From contig CM060978.1 of NCBI GenBank assembly GCA_030765065.1, positions 59,672,421 to 59,736,420 on the forward strand: 64,000 nucleotides of DNA, in the 5' to 3' direction. The position numbers and the translations under genes are program-made. The stretch comes from Deroplatys truncata. Lineage: Eukaryota; Arthropoda; Insecta; Mantodea; Mantidae. The stretch's first letter is position 1. Every line of letters begins with the position of its first letter. Below the pieces are notes generated by a model that was not told the origin of the DNA, searched no databases, and saw nothing but the letters and a program-made list of their open reading frames with translations. This document shows positions 21,478-33,040 of the stretch, one piece after another.

Positions 21478-22298
21478 TCTGATGTGTTACACTCACATGA
21501 CTTTCTCTACTCTTGTACAAACTATTTTTACAAACGCTTATTCTCCATATGCTTCATGTTAATCGAGATATCAATCTTATTGCTAATTTTCTTGTAGATG
21601 CAAGGGGAATTGGTAGGATTTAAGCTATAGTCAAATCTTTTAAGAGCTGGTTGCTATGTGGCGCATTCCATTCTCTTTGCATGTCCAGAACATAAAAAAA
21701 ATGAATAACGAATTCCCATTTGAGAAAATAAGTATTGAAAAATTTATGGGAATGACAAGCAATATCTCGAAAATTGTTCACACAACAAAAATGTATATAA
21801 CATAAATTGGGTATTTTAACGTGATCTACATTTTTGTGCAGTAAAATTTTGTCTATCTCATTGTTTACCAGTTATGCAAAAGTCGTTCACAATGAAGAAT
21901 ACTTTTGGAGACATTCCCAAAAAATTCAAGATATACATTTTATTTGTCACGAGAATATCTTAAACATATGATATTTTAATCAAAATCGTTGGAGCTATTT
22001 TTGAGAAAATTACAGTTTTCGAAAAATGTTCCATGTAAAGAGTAATCTGGGGTGGGGGATTTTGTTGAAAACCTTTGTGTCGCATCTCTGGAAGATACTG
22101 AACCTAAATACCAAGTTTGGTGTTTATCCGACTATTCGTTTCTGAGTTATGCTGTTAACAGACACACAGACCTGTTTCCAAAAATGCTTTTTCTGGATTC
22201 AGGGGGTCTCAAAACATATATTTCCGGTGAAATCTCGGTATCGAATTTTTGGGTGGAATACAATTCTTCCCCTACTTACTATACGTAGTAGAGAAAGT
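21478..22298 (+). mobile_element. Hel-A full-length copy, minimal CA tract
   Basis: An 821-bp complete copy from TCTGATGTGTTACACTCACA, preceded by an A-run, to hairpin CTACTTACTATACGTAGTAG and AGAAAGT. The microsatellite is reduced to ACAGACACACAGACC (about 22155-22169). This makes it a good reference for the element without repeat expansion. Both subterminal inverted repeats are intact. Confidence 0.8.
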
Positions 22299-23225
22299 AA
22301 TAAACGGTTAAATACGATACTATGGTATTTAAGTTTAACATCTTACAAGAACGCGACACAAACATTTTAAAGATACTCCCCCGCCTCAAACTATCCTTTG
22401 CATAGAACATTTTTGAAAATTTTTACTTTCTCAAAAATGGTACTAATGGTTTTCATTAAAATAAGATATATTCGTGTAAAATTAAATGTATATCTGGAGT
22501 ATTGTGGGAATAGAATATTAATTATAGTATTATTATAATTACTGTTGTTATTATTATTGTTATTATTATTATTTTTATTATTATTATTATTACTACTACT
22601 TTATGGCGTTAACAATTTCCGAGATATTCCTTGCTATTGTTTTGAATTTTTTCAAATGGGAAGCCACTATTCGTCTTTTGCTTTCTTTACCACATACATA
22701 GTAGGTAGAGAAGGTATTGTATTACGCCCAAAAATTCGGTACCAATTCGGAAATACATGTTTTGAGGCTCTTTGACACAAAAAATCTAGAAAAAGGTCAG
22801 TATATGTGAGCGCGCGCGTGCGTGTGCGTGTCCGTGTGCGTGTGTGTGAACAGCATAACTCAAAAACGAAAACTCGGATAAATACCAAACTTGGAATTTA
22901 GGTTCAGTAGTTTCCAAAGATATGACATGAAATTTTTCAAGATAATCCCTGCATTTCAAACTACCCTTTACATAGAACGTTTTTCAAATGTTTTATTTGT
23001 TTAAAAAGTAGCCCTAATGATTTTGAATAAAATACGTATGAGTGTTAAAGATAATTACATGACAAATAAAATATGTATATTGGATTTTATGGAAATAGAC
23101 TGTAAAGTCGATTTTATTCGGAAGGAGTTTTATAAACCTTGTGTAATTGATACACGTTAAGTGATAGACAGAAACGTATCTGGCGTGTTTTTAAAGTACC
23201 AATAAGTAAAAAAAAAAAAAAAAGA
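22299..23225 (-). repeat. Two older Hel-A fragments
   Basis: 22299-22650 is a diverged body fragment that includes a TTA-rich tract. 22672-23225 starts TTGCTTTCTTTACCACATAC, carries a mixed GC/TG tract (about 22805-22848) and ends in a poly-A run at about 23209-23223. Both belong to the older subfamily. Confidence 0.55.
22536..22600. repeat. (TTA)n-rich simple repeat
   Basis: An imperfect TTA/TTG trinucleotide run inside an old Hel-A fragment. Confidence 0.85.
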
Positions 23226-23835
23226 ATATTACTTTCCAAATACTTTATTTATTCATTATCTCCTTGCGGGGGTACTGGGTATTGAGCGCCAATTTGCGGC
23301 ACGGATTTACAGGAATGGTCCCGGGTAGATGCTAGCTCAGGGATTTGTATGGATCTTGGATCTATTGTTAGCGATTAATACTGCTGTTTCATTTTCCTGC
23401 CCGTTTATTTCCCGTCACCGTTTAAAAATCTGATTCCTGGTATTACCTCACGCGCATTCCTTTACTGCTGTGCTTCATACTATCGCCCCTATCCACCGGT
23501 ATATTTGTTTTCCAAGAAACTACCACGAAGAAGAAGTGTGTCTTCTAAACTCTCCTGTTTCTTTATTTCAAAATTTCCAACTCACCATTTCACTATCACA
23601 TGGTTTCTGCCTTCTTTCTTATTGGATACCTGATGTTATCGGGGAGCATTAACCGTTTTCTACACATGTGGTTTTCAGATGACCTAACGGTACACTACTT
23701 TTCACTCGGTTAGAATGAGGGAAAAACAACTCCATTTCCGGCCTGCTGCTGGCACTATCTGTTCAACCCATACTGACCTGTAGATGTAATATTCACGTTC
23801 AAGTCTTATTTAATAATACTACTGCCACTGTACTG
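23226..23835. other. Unassigned DNA
   Basis: Not part of the repeat families recognised here. A 60-codon frame at 23470-23652 has no recognisable content. Composition is closer to balanced than the repeats around it. Confidence 0.35.
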
Positions 23836-24749
23836 TACTGTATTTTTAACACTTATATTATATAAATTTAATAACAGTCCGCCTTAAAGCAATATTTGTA
23901 TGTAACAATATATCAAAAGTATATATTACAATCATTGTATATGTTTATATTACTGTATCCATTTGTAATAATGTTATGTGAATGTATTACGTAATTTAAT
24001 AATGTAGGAGCAGTGAGAATGATAGGTTAAAAGTTGCTAACAATGAGGTAACAATGAGGTAACCTTGAGGCAATAATGAATTTGAAAGTTTAACAATACT
24101 ACGTGTGATTCTTGGAAGCAATAATGTAATTTTAGTGACAGTTTATAAAAAATAGCCAATCAACAACCAGAAAAACCTTTAGTTTAATGAAGGTATTTTA
24201 TTGGATTAGGAATAGCCAATCACAGACTTGAAATACAGAAATTTACAAGTTTGGGCGGTTGAAATCAGTTCAGTTGCCTGCAGACAGTGTTTGTAACCGG
24301 ATTCGAGATGCACTCTCGAGAAATTTTATACGTATTCATGTGAGACGAAAAATTAGTTTACGAGTTAAGAAGTACAAGCAATTAATAAAAGAATCTCACA
24401 TCTATACCAGTGAAGTGTTATTTAAATCGTTTCAAGCATAAATAAAACGGAGTGAAGTAAAATTATAATCTATGTAAGCCTACATTCTTGTCGCAGCACA
24501 ACCCTGCTAAGAGAAACGTGTCTAGCAAATACTGACGCAGCCGAGGCAAACAAATATAATATTTAAAGAAATAGTAAAAATACATTTGGGGCGAAGGCTA
24601 CCGGAAACCGGGTACCATACGTGGGGCTGTAACCAACTTCAAGTTCGGTGCCCCAACATAAGAACTATAATACAACTCCTTCAATACAAACTGCTTCAAA
24701 TTGACGCCCAAAGCGTGATGCAAATAACGTAAGAAACCATCTTCTTCAA
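23836..24749 (+). mobile_element. TIR-B copy 5, nearly full length
   Basis: From a decayed left end (CTGTATTTTTAACACTTATA) to a right end whose inward reading is TTGAAGAAGATGGTTTCTTA. It holds all family blocks: doubled GAGGTAAC, CCAATCAACAACCAG, TTGCCTGCAGACAGTG, CAGCCGAGGCAAACA, GACGCCCAAAGCGTG. No ORF of note. Confidence 0.7.
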
Positions 24750-25300
24750 TTTTACCTATGGTTATAATTTTATATTTAGCTACTCAGAACGTACTGCTTC
24801 ACGCTTATACTACCTCTCCACATAGTTACCGCCGTTATTGTTGTATGCCTTTGTCGAAGAATGATGCCACGTTTGATGAAAACAAAGTCTGCACTTCCTG
24901 TTGCACAACTTCATCGTTTTTGAAATGTCTTCCACCAAGGAATTTCTACAGGCGAAGAAACACATGAAAATCGCTTAGTGTCAAATCCGGACTGTAGCGA
25001 GAGTAGTCGAATGAAGCGAGCAGATCTTGAGTTTGTTTGACTGTGTGTGGTCGGGCATTGTCACTCGTTGTTTCCTCATAAACCTCACACAAATAACGAG
25101 AATATTGGCTGGCGTAACTGTCATTCTGACATTCTGATCTGACTGCACAGGATGCGGGTCGTTCGATTGTTTTGAACATTTCGAAACGCTCCAACAACAG
25201 GAAAACACAAGTGACGATCACTCACAGCTGCATCTGGCTTCCTAATGATTGCGCATGCTCAAAATCATGACTGCAGCGCCAAAATATTAAAACGGTACTT
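24750..25300 (-). pseudogene. Mariner 3: internally deleted C-terminal remnant
   Basis: On the minus strand a frame from about 25221 down to 24946 ends in a mariner C-terminal half: SDNARPHTVKQTQDLLASFD, the third-Asp region YSPDLTLSDFHVFLRL, then after a stop KFLGGRHFKNDEVVQQEVQT (about 24939-24880). Upstream residues (FEMFKTIERPASCAV) do not resemble the catalytic core, so the first Asp region has been deleted. DNA directly upstream may be the original 5' UTR. No terminal repeats were identified. Confidence 0.75.
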
Positions 25301-25319
25301 ACTTTAAAAACGCGCTCGT

Positions 25320-25696
25320 ACTGCTCAAACAATATAAGTTTCTTTAAGATATACAATTTATTTAAAATAACCTTTTTGTGACATCAGCCATTTCCGAGAT
25401 ATCCATGAATAATGGTTCAAATTATTCAATCTTAGCCATTCTTTTAAACTCCTATTCACTGACAGCTCTATTTCTTATTTAATGGAGAGAGTCTTAAATT
25501 TTAAGGGGGGTATAACATCCAATTCTCAAACATTTGACTATCGCTATCCATTTGTATCTACAACGAAATGTGTAATGGAAAAATTTATGTGATGTAAATG
25601 AATTAGATAGAAAAACAAACTTTCGTAATAATTATAATTTGTATATCTACTAATAAGCTATAGAGGGTAGACAAAGTTATGTGAAAGTAGCACTTC
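25320..25696 (-). repeat. Older Hel-A 5'-half fragment
   Basis: Old-subfamily blocks: GTGACATCAGCCATTTCCGA, ATTTGACTATCGCTATCCAT, TATAGAGGGTAGACAAAGTT, then CACTTCAGATTTT abutting the hairpin end of the next copy, head to tail. Confidence 0.6.
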
Positions 25697-26405
25697 AGAT
25701 TTTCACTTTCTCTACTACGTATAATAAGTAGGGGAAGGTATTGCACTCCACCCAAAATTCGAGACTTCACCAGAAATTTATGTTTTGAGGCACCCTGAAT
25801 CACAATAAACCATTTTTGGAAGCATCTCGTGTGTGTGTTCGTGCGTATGTGTATGTGTGTGTCAGTCTGTGGACGGATAAATACCAAGTTTGGTTTTTGA
25901 GTTTAGTATCTTCAAAGGATGCGACACGAAGACTTTCAAGAAAATCCCCCATCTCAGACTACCCTTTACATGGAACATTTTTCGAAAAATTTAATTTTCT
26001 CAAAAATGGCTCTAACGATTTTGTATAAAATATCATATGTTTAAGATGCTTTCATGAGAAATAAAATGTATATCTTGAATGTTCTGGGAACGTCTCCAAA
26101 AGTATTCTTCATTGTGAACGACTTTTGCATAACTGGTAAACCATAAGAGATGCTTAAAGGCTACTGTATTTCTATATTGCCCTTGCAATTACAAAACAAG
26201 GGGAACATAGTACGCCTTAAGCGATAGTCAAATATTTTTAGAACTGGTCGCTATGTGTAAAATGTAATTCTCTTTGCATGTCAAAAGATCGTTTCTGCAA
26301 ATGTTTATCTCGATTAATATGGAATAGATGGAGAATAAAGAGTTTGTAAAACTAGTTTGTACAAGAGTAGAGAAAGTCATGTGAATGTAACACATTAGAT
26401 TTTTT
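25697..26405 (-). repeat. Hel-A copy, internally rearranged
   Basis: Starts CACTTTCTCTACTACGTATA, has a short mixed TG tract (about 25829-25862) and normal body to AACCATAAGAGATG, then skips to AAAGGCTACTGTATTTCTAT, losing about 150 bp. It ends GAGTAGAGAAAGTCATGTGA and ATTAGATTTTTT. Confidence 0.65.
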
Positions 26406-26615
26406 ATGTTCTGGACATGCATATCAACCAGCTCTTATAATATTTGATGATGGCTTAGAGCCTCCCATATTCCCCTTGCACCTACAAGAAAATTAACAAT
26501 TAGTTTCTGCAAATGTTTAGCTTGATTAGTATGAAGTAGATGGAAAATAAACGTTTGTAAAAATAGTTTGTAAACAGTAAAGAAAATCATGTGAGTGCAA
26601 CACATGAGATTTTTT
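26406..26615 (-). repeat. Hel-A 5'-tip fragment after a T-run
   Basis: Begins at TTCTGGACATGC, the same internal point as the fragment at 1519, and ends AGTAAAGAAAATCATGTGAG plus ACATGAGATTTTTT. As at 636/1519, the T-run upstream of CTGGACATGC is where a neighbouring Hel-A copy ends. Confidence 0.6.
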
Positions 26616-27088
26616 GAACACGAAGTTGTAGATGTGTTATAAAGGGTTGTTACTGATATAGGTTACCGAATGCTTGGCGCTGCAGAAGTCGATAATTATT
26701 TCTGTCCTTGTATAAACTGTATATTTATCATTTTACAGTGCTCTGCCTCCCTCATGCATATTCATCGTGCACGCTCATTTTATTGATCTGTTTGTGTAGC
26801 AGAGAGATTGGGAATCGAGGAAAGGCGATAGCTTGCCGTATAGAAGATATAGCCACAAAATTGTTAATAACGAGTACTTGGTATCATGTGGATAAGAATA
26901 AAACATACAAAAGGATATAAACACTAATGATTTTAATATGTTACTTTTTTATTACCAACGCGCATTCCGGAGCTATTCTAAGTGATGAATAGGTTTCAAA
27001 TGTCTATCATTTGTAAACCAAGAGACTTAAAACAATCGGTGGCCATCCAACTACACAAGATAGAAGCAATATTCTATAATATTAAATA
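26616..27088. other. Unassigned DNA
   Basis: No repeat match inside the window. The 70-codon frame at 26708-26920 has no recognisable content. Confidence 0.35.
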
Positions 27089-27112
27089 TAATAATAATAA
27101 TAATAATAATAA
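27089..27112. repeat. (AAT)8 microsatellite
   Basis: Pure AAT run ending in AAAAA, immediately 5' of a Hel-A copy. It fits the family's preference for A-rich targets. Confidence 0.9.
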
Positions 27113-27115
27113 AAA

Positions 27116-27746
27116 TCTGATGTGTTACACTCACATGACTTTCTCTACTCTTGTACAAACTATTTTTACAAACGCTTATTCTCTATCTACTTCATGTTAA
27201 TCGAGATAAACATTTGCAGACTCTATCGTATTGCTAATTTTCTTGTAGATGTAAGGGGAATATATATTTACAAGGGCAATATAGAAACACAGTAGCCTTT
27301 AAGCACATACATATCTCTTAATAGCTTGTTGCTAGGTGCAGCACCATTCCCTTTGGCACAGATTGATACTCTTTACATATCCAAGACAAAAAAATGAATA
27401 ACGAATTGCCATTTGAGAAAAGAAGTATTGAAAAATTTGACGGAATAACAAGAAAAAATTTCGAAAAATGTTCCATGTAAAGGGTACTCTGGTGTGGGGG
27501 GATTTTCTTGAAAATCTTCGTGTCGCATCTCTGGAAGATACTGAACCTAAATACCAAGTTTGGTGTTTATCTGACTGTTCGTTTCTGAGTTATGCTGTTC
27601 AAAGTCAGACACACAGACAGACACACACACACACGGAATTGTTTCCAAAAATGTTCTCAAAACATGTATTTCCGGTGGAATCCCGGTATCTAATTTTTGG
27701 GTGGAATACAAATCTTTCGTTACTTACTCTACGTAGTAGAGAAAGT
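27116..27746 (+). repeat. Hel-A copy with an internal deletion
   Basis: Both ends are intact (TCTGATGTGTTACACTCACA; TACGTAGTAGAGAAAGT), but the body jumps at about 27450 from GACGGAATAACAAG to AAAAAATTTCGAAAAATGTT, losing about 250 bp. The CA tract is short (about 27607-27634). The hairpin here reads CTTACTCTACGTAGTAG. Confidence 0.75.
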
Positions 27747-27761
27747 AAAAGTAATGTGATC

Positions 27762-28468
27762 TGTTAATTTCACATAGTTTTCTCTAACCTGTGACACATA
27801 CTTATGGGTAAAAAAAATATCCTACGAAAGCTTATTTTCCTATCTACTTCATTTTAATCGAAATAAACCTTTGCAGAAATAGTTACATTACACATTTTTT
27901 ACAGATACAAAGGGACTAGTGAGACTTTGTATGCCGCTCTTTCCATACTTCGCGAGAAACACACGATTTTTAAAGAAAATGAGTGTTGAGCAATCTAAAC
28001 CATTAATAACGGATAGCTCGGAAAAAAGTTATTTAAAATATGTTGTGTGTTTTAAAGAGATACACATTTTCTGTGTAGTGTGTTTTCGTCTATCGCTTAA
28101 TGTTTACCAATGGCATAGGATTCTGTAAAATTGCTTCGAAATGAAGAGGACTTCACATGTTATTTTATAATGTAAATATCTTTAATCTATTATAATCAAA
28201 ATCTTTAGATCCATTTTTAAGAAAATCGAAAATGTAGAAAAATGTACCGATAAAGGGTATTCTGGGGAGGGAGTATTTTCTTGAAATTTTTTGTGTCGCA
28301 TCTCTTCACGATACTGAACTTAAATACCAAGTTTAGTATTTATCCAACCTTTCTTTTTGAGTTATGCTGTTTTTGTTTTATTCAGGTCCCAAACAGTAAA
28401 GTCTCGCTATAGAATTTTTGTGTGGAATGCTATACTTCCCCAACTTACTATGCATACTAGAGAAAGTA
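27762..28468 (+). repeat. Older Hel-A copy
   Basis: Old subfamily from GATCTGTTAATTTCACATAG through CATTTTAATCGAAATAAACC to CAACTTACTATGCATACTAG and AGAAAGT. There is no CA tract; a TTTTTGTTTTATTC stretch takes its place. Confidence 0.6.
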
Positions 28469-28474
28469 ACAATC

Positions 28475-28609
28475 ATTTTTACTTTCTCCACTACGTATAG
28501 TAAATAGGGGAAGTATTGTATTCCATACAAAAATTCGATACTGAGATTTCACCGGAAATATATGTTTTGGGACCCCCTGAATCCAAAAAAGCATTTTTGG
28601 AAACATGTC

Positions 28610-28645
<36 letters not shown>

Positions 28646-29443
28646 CAGCATAATTCAGAAACGAACAGTCGCATAAACACTAAACTTGGTATTTAGGTTA
28701 AGTATCTTCCAGAGATGCGAAACAAAGATATTCAAGAAAATTCCCCCACGCCAGATTGCCCCTTACATGGAACTTTTTTCGAAAATGTTAATTTTCTAAA
28801 AAATGGCTCGAACGAGTTTGATTAAAATATCATATATTTAAGATATTTTTATGACAAAATGTATATCTTGAATTTTCTGGGAATGTCTCCAAAAGTATTT
28901 CTCATTGTGAACGACTTTTGCATAACTGGTAAACCATACGAAATAGACAAAATTTTACTACACAAAAAACGTATATCGCGTTAAAATACACAATTTATGT
29001 CAGACATTTTTTGTTGTTGATTGAACCATTTTCGTGATATTGCTTGTTATTCCCTTACATTTTTCAATACTTATTTTCTCAAATGCGAATTCGTTATTCA
29101 TTTTTTGGTCTTGGATATGCAAAGAGTATTAATCTGTAGCAAGGAGAATGGTGCTGCACTTAGCAACCAGTTATTAAGATATATGTCTAGCTTAAGAGCT
29201 ACTGTATTTCTATATTGCCCTTGCAAATACAAAACAAGGGGAACATAGTAGGCCTTAAGCGATACTAAAATATTTTTAGAACTGGTCGTTATGTGTAAAA
29301 CGTAATTCTCTTTGCATGTCAAAAGATCTTTCCTGCAAATGCTTATCTCGATTAATATGAAATAGATGGAGAATAAGAGTTTGTAAAAATAGTTTGTACA
29401 AGAGTAGAGAAAGTCATATGAGTATAACACATCAGATTTTTGA
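28475..29443 (-). repeat. Hel-A copy with long TG tract
   Basis: From CATTTTTACTTTCTCCACTACG and hairpin TATAGTAAATAG to GAGTAGAGAAAGTCATATGA and ACACATCAGATTTTT. The TG tract covers about 28613-28643. The 5' third contains an inserted or rearranged block (GCCCTTGCAAATACAAAACA), also found at 26180 and 61010, so it marks a subfamily. Confidence 0.7.
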
Positions 29444-29860
29444 AGAAAGTTCCATGTGTGATAAATACCAAACTTAGTATATAGGTAAGTTCAGCGCCTT
29501 TCTGGGAGGCGACATGAAGGTTTTCAAGAACCAACCCTGCTCAAAACTTTTCCCTACAGGGAACATTTTTCATTACTTTCGATTCTACAAAAGGTGCTCT
29601 AATTATATTGGTTAAGGTACTATATGTTTAAGATATTTGAATCACAAATAAAATGTGTATGTTAAATTTTCTGGGAATGCACGTGAAGCCTTAAATGTAG
29701 GTCTGAAACATTTCATACCCAATTATCATTTCCAGTATCATAGATGTCCACCGCCTGTGGTAACGTATCCAGTAAGAACGGATGTTAAGCAATATTAACG
29801 AACAGATATGTTTTTAAATGATCTTACATTTTTCCTATAGTGAGTTTGTTTCTAACCTCG
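29444..29860 (-). repeat. Old Hel-A body fragment
   Basis: Diverged blocks: GATAAATACCAAACTTAGTA, GGCGACATGAAGGTTTTCAA, AATTTTCTGGGAATGCA. It becomes unrecognisable after about 29700. Confidence 0.45.
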
Positions 29861-29861
29861 C

Positions 29862-30185
29862 AGGATGGCTCAAGCGGAAACGTCTGCGGCTCGCACTTGG
29901 GAGGTCCCGAGTTCAAACCTCCAGGGTCGACCAACCTGACCGAAGGCTTTTTGCGGTTTTTCTAGATCGCTAGGTGAATGCTGGATAGAATGATTTGATA
30001 CGAGAATTTTACTATCATTCCCTTTGTCCCAATATTTATTTCCTTCTTCACCGCTATACCAGACATTAGGTTGATCACACATCCTGGGTTTGCTATGATC
30101 CAGAGTTTGCCTACTTCTTGACAGGCTACTGATACAAGGCTTTGAATTGTAAGCCCTACAAAGAGGAGAGTAATCCATTGAAGAA
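29862..30185 (+). mobile_element. SINE-E copy 2, E-type head on a C-type body
   Basis: The head is like SINE-E (AGGATGGCTCAAGCGGAAAC, GAGTTCAAACCTCC). The 3' body instead resembles SINE-C: CCAGACATTAGGTTGATCAC against CCAGGCATCGGGCTGATCAC, and GTAAGCCCTACAAAGAGGAG against GTAAGTCCTACATAAGAGGA. It is diverged, with no clear target duplication. A shared or swapped 3' module would explain this. Confidence 0.65.
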
Positions 30186-30646
30186 GAAGTTGTTTTTATC
30201 TATTTTTAAGATTTCTTTCTAATTCAATTTATTCCAATAAAGGAAACTTCATAAAATATTGATACCGTAATTATTGACAGCAAGATATAAATAATTAAAT
30301 GAAGAAATGATAGTAAGATAGAGAAATAATTGCAATAAATAATTTCCATACATTAAATCAATGTAGAATGTAACAAGCCTGAGTTAAAGATTGTCCGTAA
30401 AGAAGGTAATTAGCAAGTCATGCCAAGAAAAGTATTAGCAACCGTGAGGAGCGAACGCGCTAAGCATAATGATTCTTGGAATGCTGTTAGGTAATAAGTT
30501 CAGTACATTTGCAAAGTCACGTAAAGAAATTCTGGAAACTAGAAAAGAATGGTTGCTAGATTCAGGCGAGCCATAGCATAGCAACAAGGAGAGGCACCGC
30601 ATAGTAACAATTACGAGACGCGTATGAAGGGATGTTAGTAAGAAAG
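30186..30646. other. AT-rich DNA, nothing recognised
   Basis: No repeat or gene that I can support. Confidence 0.4.
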
Positions 30647-30660
30647 TAATACGTAGGCGG

Positions 30661-31224
30661 ACCGAGCGGTATGACTAAGGCGGTTACGTCTATGGTTCGC
30701 ATTCGGCAGGTCCCGGGACCGATCCCCGGCGACGCACCACTATGGCCCATGCGTTTTTTTGTGGCGTCCCCTAGTAGCTGGATTGGTTCATCTTCCAACA
30801 CGACTCTCCTTCCTCTTATTTCCTGTACCCGTTATCTTCCTTGTCATCTGTTTCTGAGTTGTAGGACCAGGCGATGGTGTTCGGCGGGTTGCGGCTGGAT
30901 CGTGGCTTGCACTGTGTAAAAGGTTTCTTCCCTGGCGTCGCTGGGTACAGCGTAGTTAGCTCCTCAGCGTGGGGCTCCACTCCGGGTACCCTGGAAGTTA
31001 GTGCCTTGTGGCAGGGACCGTGCGGCGCCGTACGCGTTCTATAGAAATGTTAGGGACCCCATCCGTGCTTTCGCTTGTCGCCGTCCGGATCTGGTTGTCA
31101 TTCGAGCCTCTCTCCTTAATCCTTCCCTCCCAGGGGTTGCACTGGAAGCACAATGAGCGAACTGGTCTACGTACGGTGCTCTGCCCCGCTTTCGGGATCC
31201 CTCCATGATACGTACCTCTACCTT
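30661..31224 (+). mobile_element. SINE-E copy 3, long form, perfect 14-bp target duplication
   Basis: A 564-bp tRNA-headed element. Head: ATGACTAAGGCGGTTACGTC and GGGACCGATCCCC. The body shares long segments with 52673-53102 (GTTGTAGGACCAG..., GTTAGGGACC..., TCCGTGCTTGCGCC-like) but carries an extra segment of about 110 bp around 30920-31010. The duplication TAATACGTAGGCGG is perfect (30647-30660 and 31225-31238), so the insertion is probably fairly recent. ORFs in it are fortuitous. Confidence 0.85.
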
Positions 31225-31238
31225 TAATACGTAGGCGG

Positions 31239-32335
31239 AGCTTAAGTTGATATCAATGCATGTAATCTATATCAGAGCACACGTTTTTCGTGCAACATTC
31301 GTGTATACATTCGTCAGATAGCTGCGATGATTCGTGTGTTATTTTAAGCGCCCAGGGACGCGCTTGTGTGAATACGATTTCGCGGCTATGGCAAGGGACG
31401 TTTCCGAGTAACATTTTAGCGTTTCACGGCAATTTACTCTTCTAATTTCTTTATTGCGGAAACGGTTATTTCAAACCGTACAATCATACTGCAGAAGTTA
31501 GCTGGCGTAATATTTCATTGTCATAGTTTACAGTGCTACGCTTCATAATCAGTTTCATTCTTTATCTTCAAATGATCAGCAACGCGCTTCAATAGCTCAA
31601 GTGTTAGATCACATTAAATTTCTCAGTCAATATAAACTGATGTTCTTCACATTACACCCACGCATACCAGAGAAAACACTCATAGCTTTACCACTGGAGC
31701 AGCTGGCGTACGAGACAACAGAACGAGCTATGAGATAACACCAGAAGTGTGTTCTGCTTCATAATTGTCACACCTTCGCGGACTTAAAAATTCATATAAC
31801 GTAGTACGTTAATCAATATTCACAGAAAATTCTAATATATATTTTATATGATAGGCAAGTATCTTGAACACACAGCTTTTAAATCAAAATGATTAGAGAT
31901 ATTCTTGAGAAAAAAATAACAAAAATGTCTTCTTCCTTCATGCATTAGATATTTATGTCTGTAGCAAACTTATATGGTCTTCTAATATTTAGTTTACCTA
32001 TTGGTTTCTAGTTTTTGAAATGGAATGGTGGTCTGTCTGTATTCATCCTTTGAAGATGACTTATCCCCTAGTTTTGTACTCTTTCATTTTTTATTCAGAC
32101 TGTATATATCTAATTCATTTCCTTTATGATCTGTTCTCTTATATCCCACCACTGCTCCTAAAAACTTCATTTCATTTGCTTAGAGTCTTCTTTTGTTTTG
32201 CTCCGTCGTAATCCACGGTACACTCCCATAGAGTAATTTTTCACTGACATTACTTTATAAAATGTTATTATTGTATGTTTTCTTGCTTTGTTTTCCAAAC
32301 ATCTCTTTATATTGCCATTAAAATAATTAAACCAT
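31239..32335. other. Plain DNA without recognised features
   Basis: No dominant repeat except faint Hel-A-like words near 31850-31930. The 63-codon frame at 32020-32211 is hydrophobic and aromatic-rich but has no recognisable family. Confidence 0.35.
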
Positions 32336-33036
32336 TTCATTTTTACTTCCTGTACTATGTATAGTAAGTAGGGAAGTTTTGAATTCCACCCAAAATTTCG
32401 ATATCGTGATTTTACTGAAAACGCATGTTTTGAGGTGCCTTAATCCAAATAAGTTTTTGTAAACATATCCGTATATGTGTTTGTGTGTCTGTCTTCGATA
32501 GATAACTCGAAAAAGGAAAGTTGGATAAATACCAAACTTGGTATTTGAGATTAGTATCTTCCAAGGATGCGACACGAAGATTTTAAAGAAAATCCACCAC
32601 CCCAGACTACCGTTTATATGGAACATTTTTCGTAAATTTTGATTTTCTCAAAAATGTCTCTAACGATTTTAATTAAAACATTACACCTTTAAGATATGTA
32701 TCTTGAATTTTCTGGCAATGTCCCTAAAAGTCGCTTTCGTTCTGAATGACTTTTGCATGACTGTAAACCGTAAGAGATAGACAAACTTTGTAGATGTCAT
32801 TAAAATACACAATGTAAGTTACACACTTTTTTGTTGAGTGAACCATTTCCGAGATATTCCTTGTTATTTGTTAGAATTTTCCAAAACTTATATTTTTTCC
32901 CAAATGAGAATTCGTTATTCGTTTTTTTTATATGTCCTGGACATGCAAAGAGATTGGAATGCGACACATAGCAACCAACTCTTAAAACATTTGACTATCG
33001 CTTAAAGCCTACCATATTCCCCTTGCACCTACAATA
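32336..33036 (-). repeat. Hel-A copy cut by the next copy
   Basis: From TTTTTACTTCCTGTACTATG with hairpin TATAGTAAGTAG to CCCCTTGCACCTACAATAAAAA, where a plus-strand copy takes over. The TG tract is short (about 32473-32487). Confidence 0.7.
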
Positions 33037-33040
33037 AAAA

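Noticed and set aside
27468..27767. A recurring predicted protein with the start MGDFLENLRVASLEDTEPKY in many places (19058, 22052, 34555, 56280 and others).
   Set aside because: It is the translation of the Hel-A 3' third. The frame crosses the CA microsatellite, breaks differently in every copy, has no recognisable domain, and the DNA between copies is conserved at all codon positions, so a shared protein is not supported.
30671..31208. Two GC-rich ORFs of 82 and 66 codons.
   Set aside because: They lie inside SINE-E copy 3, flanked by its target duplication, and match the non-coding body at 52673-53102.
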